From Arthrobacter sp. ok362 (GTDB lineage Bacteria > Actinomycetota > Actinomycetes > Actinomycetales > Micrococcaceae), in the NCBI RefSeq assembly GCF_900102785.1, contig NZ_FNGC01000006.1, positions 1 through 64,000 on the forward strand: a stretch of DNA of 64,000 bases. Direction: 5' to 3'. A program made the translations under genes and the position numbers. Below, piece by piece: positions 9,601-17,123 of the stretch (position 1 is the stretch's first letter; each line of letters begins with the position of its first letter). The notes beneath the pieces were generated by a model that saw nothing but the letters and a program-made list of their open reading frames with translations, was not told the origin of the DNA and made no database searches.

Positions 9601-11128
9601 CACTGCGGCGCACAGGCTGGCATACGTACTTCGCACTGCGGGGCTAATCGTGGAAGCTCCAGAGATGCCCAGTTATGCAGTCTTCGTTGAAGGCCTAACT
9701 CCCGAAATCGCCTCGGTAATTGCCATGCAGACTGTGCAGCCCATGAGGATCTACTCCACACGGGGCGGAGCGGCGGGGGACTTGCCCGTAGAGATCGTGG
9801 TTGATTTCGCCGACGCAGCGAAGCTGGCGAAAGCCGACGGACTCTCGTTCATCGGTTCCCCGGGAACGGGACATCGCGATCGAACAGTGTTTGAAGACAT
9901 GCTGTCTGCCGCCAGCTTTGGCGCCTGGAGTTCTATCGCAATCTCAAGTGATGAGCTGGACACTCCGGGCCTCGGGCTCGCCCGGCGTGGATCGGCAGCT
10001 GACGGAAGCCCGCTGCTCAGCGCGCTCGATGGTCCTCAGAATGACGGCCAGCTCTGCCTGCGGAGGGCTCTAGTCTCAAAAGACCAGCCCTCCAGGGTTG
10101 AGCCTCTCAAAGGGCCGAAGAATGTACTGGTCGCGGGACATGACTTGAAATTTGCCACTGGCATCATCTCGGAACTTGAGGCGATGGGGCACAGCGTCAT
10201 GATCGACAAGTGGTTGGACCACAACAAACACGATGAAGGGCAAAGCCAGCGCCTACTTGCCCAGGCTGACGTGATCTTCTGTGAATGGACGCTTGGCAAC
10301 GCCGTGTGGTATTCGAAAAACAAATCTTCGCACCAGCGAATGGTGACCCGACTTCATTCCCAAGAAATCTTTCGGCCCTTTGTTAAAGACGTTTCGTACG
10401 GAGCTGTGGACGACGTGGTTTTCGTCGGAAAGCATGTCCTGGAGCTTGCGGTCCGAGATCACAATGTTCCACGGGGCATAAGTCGCGTCGTTCCAAATCC
10501 TGTCGATACGGTCAAACTTCGGCAGGAAAAGGTTGCTGGCGCGAGGTTCAATCTTGGGTTCGTCGGGATTGTCCCGGCTAGCAAACGATTGGACAAGGCC
10601 TTGGATGTTTTGAGGCTTCTCCGGATGCAGGATGACCGTTACAGACTGTTTATCAAGGGAAAACGGCCTGAAGATTTCCCGTGGATGGCCAATCGCCCCG
10701 AAGAAATGGCGTACTTCGACGAGCAGTACCTGCGAATCGAAACAGATCCTCTTCTTGCGGGCGCAGTCACTTTTGATGCTCATGGCGACGATATGGCTGC
10801 CTGGTACCGGAAGATCGGGGTGGCGCTGTCGCTGAGCGACTTTGAATCATTCCACCTCACCCTGCCGGACGGTGCTGCCTCTGGTGCGCTGCCGGTCAGC
10901 CTCGCGTGGCCAGGAGCCGATCAGATTTACCCGACAAGCTGGCTGCGTGCTGGTACGGGCGAGTTGGCCGACTACATTGCTTCCCAGGATGACGCATCAT
11001 GGGCTCAAGCTGCAGGGGCGGCACAGGACTATGTTGTCGCGCAGTTCGAATCCCGCGACGTGCTGTCAGCATTGACCAGCATCATCCTCGGTGAAGGCTC
11101 GACCGGCGCCGCACGTCCGAGGGGGTAG
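6689..11128 (+). CDS. Three-module glycosyltransferase (coiled coil, GT4, CgeB-like, GT-B)
   Basis: A 1479-residue cytoplasmic protein with an unusual layout. Residues 1-95 are a charged coiled coil. Residues 244-650 form a GT4 glycosyltransferase (PFAYEVRG, then LMPNSVD, VGYAGSLVAYEGL, FTGRV and PLKPLEAMAS). Residues 664-990 form a CgeB/YkvP-like domain (LLVESAWEG, IPTIFWNKEDP, VNSVDGSPTMFSRRVME). Residues 990-1140 are unassigned. Residues 1144-1479 look like another GT-B transferase (FNLGFVGIVPASKRLD, LSLSDFESFHL). The TTG at 6689 follows an AGGAG-like site (CGGAG) by 7-8 bases; wecC ends 32 bases upstream. The GT4 and CgeB-like modules reappear as separate genes at 15375 and 18884. It probably adds several sugars of one repeat unit. 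Donors are unknown. Confidence 0.8.
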   Translation: MKYADEVAHIATVKLAKRKRYLQDIDAVIQDYERILAREAQGRRREHVLESDLRAMRRARDNAKAELKSANDERKKLKSALKALRSSKSLQIGRAVLAPARILSRVFGNTGRPAQIKPRPVKRSVPAESGRSSSKQSAVSGQSLAALKPVMAGGVIPVQREDLIREFEAQPSRATALKVISHDYFVRGSILEPAEFILQNAALLSDLAGSERVLVQNILGQRELLTREQFLSPRQSNAGYAVERKRIMYCAHSTGYFNSNGYSTRTGGVVAGLQANGEDVLVVARPGYPWDSTVDVEVSSKDRFEREISGVTHVFNPGPSLTADRLDYYLAEAVDVYVREAQRNRVSLIQSASNYVTALPALMAARRLGIPFAYEVRGLWEITQLSNNPNWGETERFKLAVRLETLVATEADLVLAITSQVRDELVRRGVDSSSISLMPNSVDTDTFAPMPALEPLRRKLGLAENTTVVGYAGSLVAYEGLDDLLDAARIVLDGGLDVTLVIVGDGVQLPELKRRAVELGISDKVMFTGRVPAAEIPNYVSLFDIMPCPRRWSPVTEMVSPLKPLEAMASAKALILSDLAPLRDLAGPEQARALLSEAGNPSSLAEAIIVLAQDSERRALMGRRARLWAVEERTWRSTGRKAVEAHGRAGAGAPPASGRILSEMTVGIIADEFTLEGMRGDTTLVELRPESWRKQIDAQPLDALLVESAWEGVDGLWNQKVGYYDEERFSTLRAILEHCNTVGIPTIFWNKEDPVHISRFSRTAAHFDHVFTTDSDCIRLYKADAGPRQRTVASLPFYAQPRLHNIVPSERPYDHSVAYAGSFYGDRYKARSEELATILDVAKNHGLSIYDRQHLNPESPYRFPDHLSRYVRGGLSYKEMVDAYKSHPVHINVNSVDGSPTMFSRRVMEVAASGSAVLSGRGVGVENVMNGLVPVIEGSDEVDLLVTEWMNNEPARIRDAWLAYRHVHRGHTAAHRLAYVLRTAGLIVEAPEMPSYAVFVEGLTPEIASVIAMQTVQPMRIYSTRGGAAGDLPVEIVVDFADAAKLAKADGLSFIGSPGTGHRDRTVFEDMLSAASFGAWSSIAISSDELDTPGLGLARRGSAADGSPLLSALDGPQNDGQLCLRRALVSKDQPSRVEPLKGPKNVLVAGHDLKFATGIISELEAMGHSVMIDKWLDHNKHDEGQSQRLLAQADVIFCEWTLGNAVWYSKNKSSHQRMVTRLHSQEIFRPFVKDVSYGAVDDVVFVGKHVLELAVRDHNVPRGISRVVPNPVDTVKLRQEKVAGARFNLGFVGIVPASKRLDKALDVLRLLRMQDDRYRLFIKGKRPEDFPWMANRPEEMAYFDEQYLRIETDPLLAGAVTFDAHGDDMAAWYRKIGVALSLSDFESFHLTLPDGAASGALPVSLAWPGADQIYPTSWLRAGTGELADYIASQDDASWAQAAGAAQDYVVAQFESRDVLSALTSIILGEGSTGAARPRG

Positions 11129-11134
11129 CTGCTG

Positions 11135-11180
11135 TACCCCGTCCTGCACATGGCTCGTGCAGGGCGGGGTAAAGGCGTTT
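11135..11180 (+). terminator. Rho-independent terminator after the giant glycosyltransferase
   Basis: A 15-base stem (11135-11149 with 11157-11171; one position is a G-U pair in RNA) closes a 7-base loop. It is followed by AAGGCGTTTT, a short T-run. It lies seven bases after the stop at 11128, so it ends the wecC-glycosyltransferase transcript. Confidence 0.75.
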
Positions 11181-11214
11181 TAACCGCGTCGTCGGCGAGC
11201 CATGGGCAAGAATT

Positions 11215-11375
11215 AGAGCAGCCCGCAGAGAGCCCAGAAACGGCAGGGCCAGATGCGGGGCGTCGACGAGATCGTGTTGTCGCTGAGCGCGAAGCGCTTC
11301 ACCCCCGGGGAGATCGCCGGCGCAGTTCGGCGACGCGTTCTGCGCCCGGGCTGCAAAGAAAATCACGGATCTGGC
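11215..11375 (+). pseudogene. IS256-type (mutator) transposase remnant
   Basis: The plus strand reads RGVDEIVLSLSAKRFTPGEI, which resembles the conserved segment before the DDE domain of IS256-family transposases (typically VDEIVLSLSAKGLTTGEIS). After a frameshift the match appears to continue as QFGDAFCARAAKKITDLA, resembling the AHFxxxYGAxVSKxTISxITD stretch. There are no terminal repeats or remaining domains, so this is a decayed scrap of about 50 codons. It sits between locus A's last plus-strand gene and the minus-strand wecB, a likely rearrangement point. Confidence 0.6.
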
Positions 11376-11400
11376 ACGGGCCTCACCGCGGTTGCGTGTG

Positions 11401-12543
11401 TTACTGACCGAATTCGGCGATTCTGTCTCCGAGGTTCAGCAGGTGCGCCACCGCCGCGACAGTTCGTTCCGAGGCTCTGCCGTCTCCATAGGGGTTAACG
11501 GCGTTGGCCATGGAATCAAAATGATCCTGGTCATGGAGCAACCTGTCGATTTCTTTCACTATGCGTTCTTCGTCGGTACCTATGAGGGTCACGGTTCCGG
11601 CATCGACTGCCTCAGGCCGTTCGGTGTTGTCACGCATGACGAGAACCGGCTTACCAAGGCTGGGCGCCTCTTCCTGCACTCCGCCCGAGTCGGTGAGGAC
11701 GACGTGGGCGAGCGAGAGCATACGGGTGAATTCACCGTAAGCCAGTGGCTCAGTGACGATAACGTTCGACTTGCCTTCGAGGGCCGGCAGCACCGCTTCG
11801 CGCACCGCAGGGTTCTTGTGCGCCGGCAAAACGATCACCAAGTCAGGTTCGGCGTCCGCGATTCGCGCCAAGGCGCGGCCCACCCCTCGCATGGCGTCTC
11901 CCTGATTCTCACGCCGGTGCGTGGTCACCAGCAGGATCTTCCGGCCGCTCGCTGCGAGTTCTTCCAGCTGAGGGTCGGTGAAAGGGATCTGCTTGCCTAC
12001 CGTCGTCAGCAGGGCATCGATAACCGAGTTGCCGGTGACCACAATGTCGCTGGCCCTGATGCCTTCGGCAAGGAGGTTGGTCCGGCTGACACTGGTGGGA
12101 GCAAGGTGGAGGCTCGCGATTTGGCTCGTAATCTTGCGGTTGGCTTCCTCCGGGAACGGCGAGAAGAGGTCGCCGCTACGAAGCCCCGCTTCCACGTGCA
12201 CAACGGGGATTCCGTGGTAGAAAGCAGCGATGGCGCCGGCAGTGGATGTCGTAGTGTCGCCTTGAACGATCACGGCATCAGGTTTTTTCTCGGCGAAGAG
12301 CTTGTCCAGCCCGTCGATGGTTCGGGTCATGATGGCTGAGAGCGACTGCCGCTGTTGCAGGATATTGAGGTCGTGATCCGGCACAATGCCGAAAAGCTCG
12401 TTGACCTGGTCCAGCATCTCGCGGTGCTGACCGGTCACAGTGACCACGCACTCGAAGTGATTGGACTCTTGCAGGGCGGCAACAATTGGGGCCATCTTGA
12501 TGGCCTCGGGACGGGTGCCGAAAATCGGCATGACGATGGGCAC
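11401..12543 (-). CDS. wecB: UDP-N-acetylglucosamine 2-epimerase (non-hydrolysing), complete copy
   Basis: Interconverts UDP-GlcNAc and UDP-ManNAc, feeding the WecC dehydrogenases. The 380-residue protein has the N-terminal GTRPEAIK (9-16), GDTTTS, the HVEAGLRSGD loop, VTTHRRENQG and DSGGVQEEAP, all typical of the GT-B-fold epimerase. The frame is open further upstream, but the GTG at 12543 has a GGGGGA ribosome site about six bases before it and gives the expected N-terminus. It is convergent with the genes to its left and separated from them by a terminator and the transposase scrap. A second, beheaded copy is at 40555-41635. Confidence 0.92.
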   Translation of the reverse strand: MPIVMPIFGTRPEAIKMAPIVAALQESNHFECVVTVTGQHREMLDQVNELFGIVPDHDLNILQQRQSLSAIMTRTIDGLDKLFAEKKPDAVIVQGDTTTSTAGAIAAFYHGIPVVHVEAGLRSGDLFSPFPEEANRKITSQIASLHLAPTSVSRTNLLAEGIRASDIVVTGNSVIDALLTTVGKQIPFTDPQLEELAASGRKILLVTTHRRENQGDAMRGVGRALARIADAEPDLVIVLPAHKNPAVREAVLPALEGKSNVIVTEPLAYGEFTRMLSLAHVVLTDSGGVQEEAPSLGKPVLVMRDNTERPEAVDAGTVTLIGTDEERIVKEIDRLLHDQDHFDSMANAVNPYGDGRASERTVAAVAHLLNLGDRIAEFGQ

Positions 12544-12644
12544 AGCAATTCCCCCGGGTGTTGTGGATGGCTTCGGCACCGATGCTACGCGAGCATGCGC
12601 CAAATTGCTCAATCGATGTCTGCAATCACGGACGACCCGATACC

Positions 12645-12689
12645 GAACTGATCCAACTCGCACTGCACCGCAAGACCGGACTGCGCTAG
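12645..12689 (+). repeat. Duplicated 3' end of ddl (15 codons)
   Basis: These 45 bases read ELIQLALHRKTGLR-stop, against ELIHLALHRKTGLR-stop at the true ddl end (5010-5054), with four base differences. Nothing of ddl precedes this copy. Together with the DUF3515-end copy at 5054-5075 it marks both sides of locus A. Confidence 0.85.
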
Positions 12690-12735
12690 GCCCTGCCAGG
12701 ACGGGCCAGGCGCGTCGATCAGGCCTGCGCCGGGC

Positions 12736-13236
12736 CTACTTGCTGGTCGGCAGGTTCTGCAGGTCTTCCTGGCCCACGCAGTTCCGGGTGGCCTTGATCT
12801 TCAGCGCCGGGGCGGAGAGGTCGGCCAGCACGGTAGCCGAACTGATCTTGTCCGGATCCATCAGTATCTCCGTCGCCGGTTCGCGGCCGAACGTGGTCAA
12901 CGTCCACACGGGGTTGCCTTCCTTGATCACCCAGTCGACGCCGTTGACGCTTACGCAGCGATCCGTGGTGGGACCCGGGACGTTGACTCCACAGCGAAGG
13001 ATCACCACGGATGGATCGCCCCAGGCCGCGGTGGCCTGGGCATTTGTCTTGCGCAGCTTGGCGTCGCCGATTGCATCCGGAAGCGCCAGCATCATGGGCG
13101 CGCAGGCCGCGTTCGCAGCATCCTTGGCTGGTGTGACGTCGACCGCCGGGGAGCAGGACGTCAAGGCAAGGCCGGCTGCGATGGCCGCAACAGCGAGGGA
13201 AGGGCGCGCCGAAACGAACCGCCTGAATTGGAGCAT
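12736..13236 (-). CDS. DUF3515 family lipoprotein
   Basis: A 166-residue secreted protein. The N-terminus has a positively charged start, a hydrophobic stretch and the lipobox LTSC, so Cys28 would be lipidated and the protein anchored outside the membrane. The remainder, with conserved cysteines (NAACAP, ILRCGV, DRCVSV, RNCVG), fits the actinobacterial DUF3515 family of unknown function. I recall this gene lying convergent to ddl in related genomes. A copy of its last codons right after ddl at 5057 supports that original arrangement. Confidence 0.8.
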   Translation of the reverse strand: MLQFRRFVSARPSLAVAAIAAGLALTSCSPAVDVTPAKDAANAACAPMMLALPDAIGDAKLRKTNAQATAAWGDPSVVILRCGVNVPGPTTDRCVSVNGVDWVIKEGNPVWTLTTFGREPATEILMDPDKISSATVLADLSAPALKIKATRNCVGQEDLQNLPTSK

Positions 13237-13448
13237 TCATCCAGCTTATCCTGGCCCGCGTGGCGTCATAGTCCCGGCTCTGCCTGCCCTATATCATGGC
13301 CCGGTGGCACTGCGGTGAACAGAGTGTCTCCTGCCGTCAAGTAGACTGGGGGGACCGTGCACAGCTGGGGTTTTGCCGACAATGACGTTAGTGATGGCCA
13401 CGACCGCACACACTTGATTAGATCTCGTACCTGGGGGAGGGCCTGTCG

Positions 13449-14111
13449 ATGATGTCGCGCAGCCAAAAACTGAAGTCCGCACGCGTCGGGCTGGGAGCAC
13501 TGCTCCTGGCTGCCTCGGTTATCGGCACGGCGACAGCCGCCAACGCGGATGACTTGGTGATTCCTAGCCCCATGGAAAGTGCAATTTCGCCCGCTCCCGC
13601 TCCCAGCGAATCGAGCCCGCCCGTTGACCCGGCACCCGTCGACCCTGGACCCGTCGACCCGACACCTGTGGATCCGGCGCCTGTTGTCCCCGCGCCCCCG
13701 GTCCCGGTGCCTGTGAATCCGGCGCCCGTCGTCCCCGCGCCAGCCGTCCCGCCCGTAGTGCGGCCGGCTCCGTCCGTCGTGACGCCCGCGCCCGCGATCG
13801 AAACGCCGCCCGTCGTTGCACCCGTGGCTCCGGCGCCCGTGCAAGAAGCCCCGTCGGCAACGCCGACCCCTTCGGCCACCCCGACCCCGACACCGACGAC
13901 GGCCCCCTCTATGGCCCCTGCGGTGATCGCCACCCCTAGCGAGCCGCCCGTGATGGTGAAGCCCGAGGTCCAGGCGGCAGTGGCAGTAGCTACAGGCAGC
14001 CCGCTTGGGGTTCAGCTGGTCACAGTCCTGATCCTGCTCGGTGCAGGTTTGGCCTACTTCCGTTTCCTCGCCGGGAGGAGCCTATTCGGTTCCGCCAAGG
14101 CGGGAAAGTAA
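13449..14111 (+). CDS. Proline-rich secreted surface protein
   Basis: A 220-residue protein with a signal peptide (cleavage expected after the ANA near residue 33), a long low-complexity region (about residues 40-165) made of PAPV, PVDP and ATPTP repeats, and a C-terminal membrane helix (about 186-206) with a short basic tail. There is no LPXTG sortase motif. Such regions usually form extended spacers across the wall. The ATG at 13449 follows a GGGGGAGGG ribosome site. It leads locus B, ten bases before a glycosyltransferase. Its function is unknown; a wall-spanning or scaffold role is inference. Confidence 0.7.
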   Translation: MMSRSQKLKSARVGLGALLLAASVIGTATAANADDLVIPSPMESAISPAPAPSESSPPVDPAPVDPGPVDPTPVDPAPVVPAPPVPVPVNPAPVVPAPAVPPVVRPAPSVVTPAPAIETPPVVAPVAPAPVQEAPSATPTPSATPTPTPTTAPSMAPAVIATPSEPPVMVKPEVQAAVAVATGSPLGVQLVTVLILLGAGLAYFRFLAGRSLFGSAKAGK

Positions 14112-14121
14112 CTCTCTAGAC

Positions 14122-15378
14122 ATGTGCCCTAAATTTTTTGAACGTACACCACAGAAGACGCCGGCCGATGGCTTGCGCATCACCTTGCTGACCCACTCCT
14201 ACTGGCCCGAGCAGAGCCCGCCCCAGCGACGCTGGACCGCCATGATCAAGGAATTTTCCCGATCCGGCTGGGACGTCGACGTCGTGACGCCGGTAGCGCA
14301 CTATCCCTTCGGCCGTCGGGCCCTTCCTCGCAAGATGGCGGGGAGGCCGTTCAGGCTGCAGAAAGGGCAATTTACCGAGAAAGTACTTCGGGTTCCGTAC
14401 CTCCGCCACGGCAACTCCCGGGCGGCACGCCTGCTGGACCAGTGCTATTCGGCTGCGCTTTCCATTCCCGCCGGATTCATGGTCCGGAAACCGGACGTCG
14501 TCATCGTTACGGCGCCCGGGCTGCCTTCGCTCGCTGCCGGATACATCCTGGCCAAGGCCCGCGGCGTGCCTCTGATCGTGGAAATGCGGGATGCATGGCC
14601 GGACCTGGCGCGTGATGCGCGGTTGGTCCAGGGCAGCGTGAAAAGTTTGGTTGAGCACGTGGTGGATTTCGTCCAGCACCGCGCCGACCTCGTGGTCACC
14701 GTGACGGAGGGATTCGCCGCTACGCTGCGGGCGCGCGGCGTCCGAAACGTGGCGACGGTCAGTAATGGCGTCCACTTGGACTCCATCCCCGTGGTGGGTC
14801 CGCCGGAATACGAGCGGGACACATTCGAAGCCCTGTATCTGGGAAACCATGGCGAGAGCCAGCGGCTGGACGTTGCCATCAGGGCAAGTGCCCTGGTGGG
14901 GGACTCCATGCACCTGCACATGGTCGGCCACGGCACCCAGCGGCCGGCGCTGGAGAAACTGGCGCGGGAGCTGAAGGCCCCGGTTACGTTTCATCCACCC
15001 CTGACAGGCGACGCCATGCTGGAACGCTATGCATCTGCAGATACCTGTGTGGTATCCCTCCGCGATGACTGGAAATCCTTCGAAACCACCGTGCCGTCAA
15101 AGACCTACGAGGTCTTGGCCATCGGACGGCACGTAACAGCAATGGTGCGCGGCGAAGCGGCCCGGATTGTCATGGACGCGGAAGCCGGGGACATTGTTCC
15201 CAGCTCTCCGGAGGCCGTGGCCGATCTCTGGCGCCAGCTCGCAGCTGATCGAAGCCGGCTTGTGCGCAACGGTGACAGCCGCCAGTGGGTCAAGACCAAC
15301 GCGGAATACGGACACCTCGCCGACCGCTACATGGACCTCATCTCTGAGCTCCTTGCGGGAACCGATAGCGGCAGATGA
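14122..15378 (+). CDS. Family 4 glycosyltransferase
   Basis: A 418-residue GT-B enzyme of the WbuB-like GT4 type: the N-terminal ITLLTHSYWPEQSPPQRRW, the acceptor-domain VEMRDAWPDLA, then VSNGVHLD, YLGNHGESQRLD and VPSKTYEVLAIG in the donor-nucleotide half. It should transfer a sugar from a nucleotide donor onto a lipid-linked glycan on the cytoplasmic side. The ATG at 14122 is chosen because upstream codons overlap the previous gene; the ribosome site is weak. Its stop overlaps the next start in ATGA form. Donor and acceptor are not readable from sequence. Confidence 0.82.
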   Translation: MCPKFFERTPQKTPADGLRITLLTHSYWPEQSPPQRRWTAMIKEFSRSGWDVDVVTPVAHYPFGRRALPRKMAGRPFRLQKGQFTEKVLRVPYLRHGNSRAARLLDQCYSAALSIPAGFMVRKPDVVIVTAPGLPSLAAGYILAKARGVPLIVEMRDAWPDLARDARLVQGSVKSLVEHVVDFVQHRADLVVTVTEGFAATLRARGVRNVATVSNGVHLDSIPVVGPPEYERDTFEALYLGNHGESQRLDVAIRASALVGDSMHLHMVGHGTQRPALEKLARELKAPVTFHPPLTGDAMLERYASADTCVVSLRDDWKSFETTVPSKTYEVLAIGRHVTAMVRGEAARIVMDAEAGDIVPSSPEAVADLWRQLAADRSRLVRNGDSRQWVKTNAEYGHLADRYMDLISELLAGTDSGR

Positions 15379-17123
15379 TCCAGCTCTTCAAGAATGCGCG
15401 GCTTGCCGCGAGCGTCATCTCCCAGCACCTCGTTGATGATCCGTTCCTTCTGTACCTGCAGGCGGCGCGCCGCCTGCCCGCCGTCGTTCGCCCGTTGGGC
15501 CGGGTTGTGTCCGCTGTCTTTCCGAAGGACTCGGTGGCCGTTCCAGTGTTGCTCGCTTCGATGAGCAACGGAGACGACGCCGACGTCAAGCGCCGCCTCG
15601 AGCTTGCCCTGTGTGGGGGCGCCACGGGGGAGCAGGTCCGGCGTTTGGCCGACATTGCCCTGGCCGCGGGCCTGACGGAGATTGCAGACACACTTTTGGC
15701 CAAGGCCGGGAACGCTCCCGGCCTCAATTCTGTACAGGCCCGCAGGCTGTGGCATGAGGGCAACCTCAGTGGAGCCGTCACCGCCCTGGACGGATCCGGC
15801 GCGGCAGGACGGCGGCAGCAGGCACGGCTCGCCGGCGAGGCCGCAGTATACGCAGGCGCGGCCCCCTGGCTGCAGCGCCAAGAGTTCACGCCGGTCCCCG
15901 GCAGGGTCCTGCATTTGCTCACAAATTCTCTGCCCCACACCGCCAGCGGCTACGCCCAGAGGTCCCACTCCATCATGGTGGCCCAGAAGGAATCGGGCTG
16001 GGATGTCCTGGCCGTCACGCGGCTTGGGTACCCCGTCCAGGTGGGCAAATTCCTGGCGCGGGCCAGCGACGTGGTGGATGGCGTCCGTTACAGGCGTCTG
16101 CTCCCGTCACGGCTGGCACAGACCATGGACGCACGTCTTCAGCAACAGGCCGAGGAATTACTGCAAGTGGCCTTGAAATTCAGGCCGAGTGTGCTCCACA
16201 CCACCACTCACTTCGTCAATGGACTGGTGGCCAGGGCCGTGGCCGAGGCCCTGGGCATTCCCTGGGTGTACGAGGTCCGCGGCCAGTTGGCGGACACCTG
16301 GGCCGCCACCCGGGGACCTGAGGCACTGGACAGCGAGAAGTACACGCTTTTCCAAGCTCGGGAAACTGAAGTCATGCGGGACGCCGACTTGGTAGTGACG
16401 CTGGGGCAGGCCATGAAGGCCAACATAGTTGCCGCTGGCATCCCCGGCGAGAAGATCATCATCGCTCCCAACGCCGTCGGCGGAGCCTTCCTCCAACAGC
16501 CCCGGGACGCCGCCGACGCGCGCCGCGAACTCGGCCTGCCCGAGGACGGACTCTACATCGGCACCGTCAGCAGCCTTGTCGCGTATGAAGGCCTGGACGA
16601 CCTTGTCCGCTCTTTCGCGGTCCTGGCGCCGGAGTTTCCGCAGTTGCGCTTGCTGATTGTTGGTGACGGTGTGGCCGGCCCCGCACTGCAGAAGCAAGTC
16701 CGGGGACTCGGCCTCGCTGACAGGGCAATTTTCACGGGCAGGGTACCCCGGGACCAGACCCCGCTGTATCACCAGGCCCTGGACGTGTTCGTGGTGCCAC
16801 GCAAGGACCTGGACGTGACCCGTGCGGTGACTCCCCTCAAGCCAATCGAGGCACTGGCGAGTGCGCGGCCGGTGGTTGGAAGCGACTTGCCCGCACTTCG
16901 GGAGATAATAGACGACGGCGGGAACGGGCTTTTGGTCCCCGCCGCGTCACCGGGCCAACTTGCACACGCGATTTCGGCGCTGCTCCTCGATGCGAGCCGG
17001 CGGGCATCGATGGGCGACGCAGGCCGAGCCGCAGTCCTGGCCGAGAGGACCTGGGCTGCCAACGCCAAGGCCTTGGCCGCGCGTTACGCTGGGCTGCACC
17101 ATGAACATGAGGAGATCCAGTAG
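15375..17123 (+). CDS. Family 4 glycosyltransferase with N-terminal extension
   Basis: A 582-residue protein. The first 170 residues are a helical extension. The rest is a GT4 catalytic region (SGYAQRSHSI, WVYEVRGQL, IAPNAVGG, GTVSSLVAYEGLDDLV, FTGRVPRDQ, PLKPIEALASARPVVGSD). This is the same module as residues 244-650 of the giant transferase at 6689, with shared SLVAYEGLDDL and a closing ERTW segment. The ATG at 15375 overlaps the previous stop. The next gene starts on its own stop (TAGTG), so the run is probably one operon. Confidence 0.85.
   Translation: MIQLFKNARLAASVISQHLVDDPFLLYLQAARRLPAVVRPLGRVVSAVFPKDSVAVPVLLASMSNGDDADVKRRLELALCGGATGEQVRRLADIALAAGLTEIADTLLAKAGNAPGLNSVQARRLWHEGNLSGAVTALDGSGAAGRRQQARLAGEAAVYAGAAPWLQRQEFTPVPGRVLHLLTNSLPHTASGYAQRSHSIMVAQKESGWDVLAVTRLGYPVQVGKFLARASDVVDGVRYRRLLPSRLAQTMDARLQQQAEELLQVALKFRPSVLHTTTHFVNGLVARAVAEALGIPWVYEVRGQLADTWAATRGPEALDSEKYTLFQARETEVMRDADLVVTLGQAMKANIVAAGIPGEKIIIAPNAVGGAFLQQPRDAADARRELGLPEDGLYIGTVSSLVAYEGLDDLVRSFAVLAPEFPQLRLLIVGDGVAGPALQKQVRGLGLADRAIFTGRVPRDQTPLYHQALDVFVVPRKDLDVTRAVTPLKPIEALASARPVVGSDLPALREIIDDGGNGLLVPAASPGQLAHAISALLLDASRRASMGDAGRAAVLAERTWAANAKALAARYAGLHHEHEEIQ

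Noticed and set aside
13600..13900. Repeats in the proline-rich gene as a DNA repeat array
   Set aside because: The periodicity follows from PVDP/PAPV codons in a coding frame and needs no separate DNA-level explanation.
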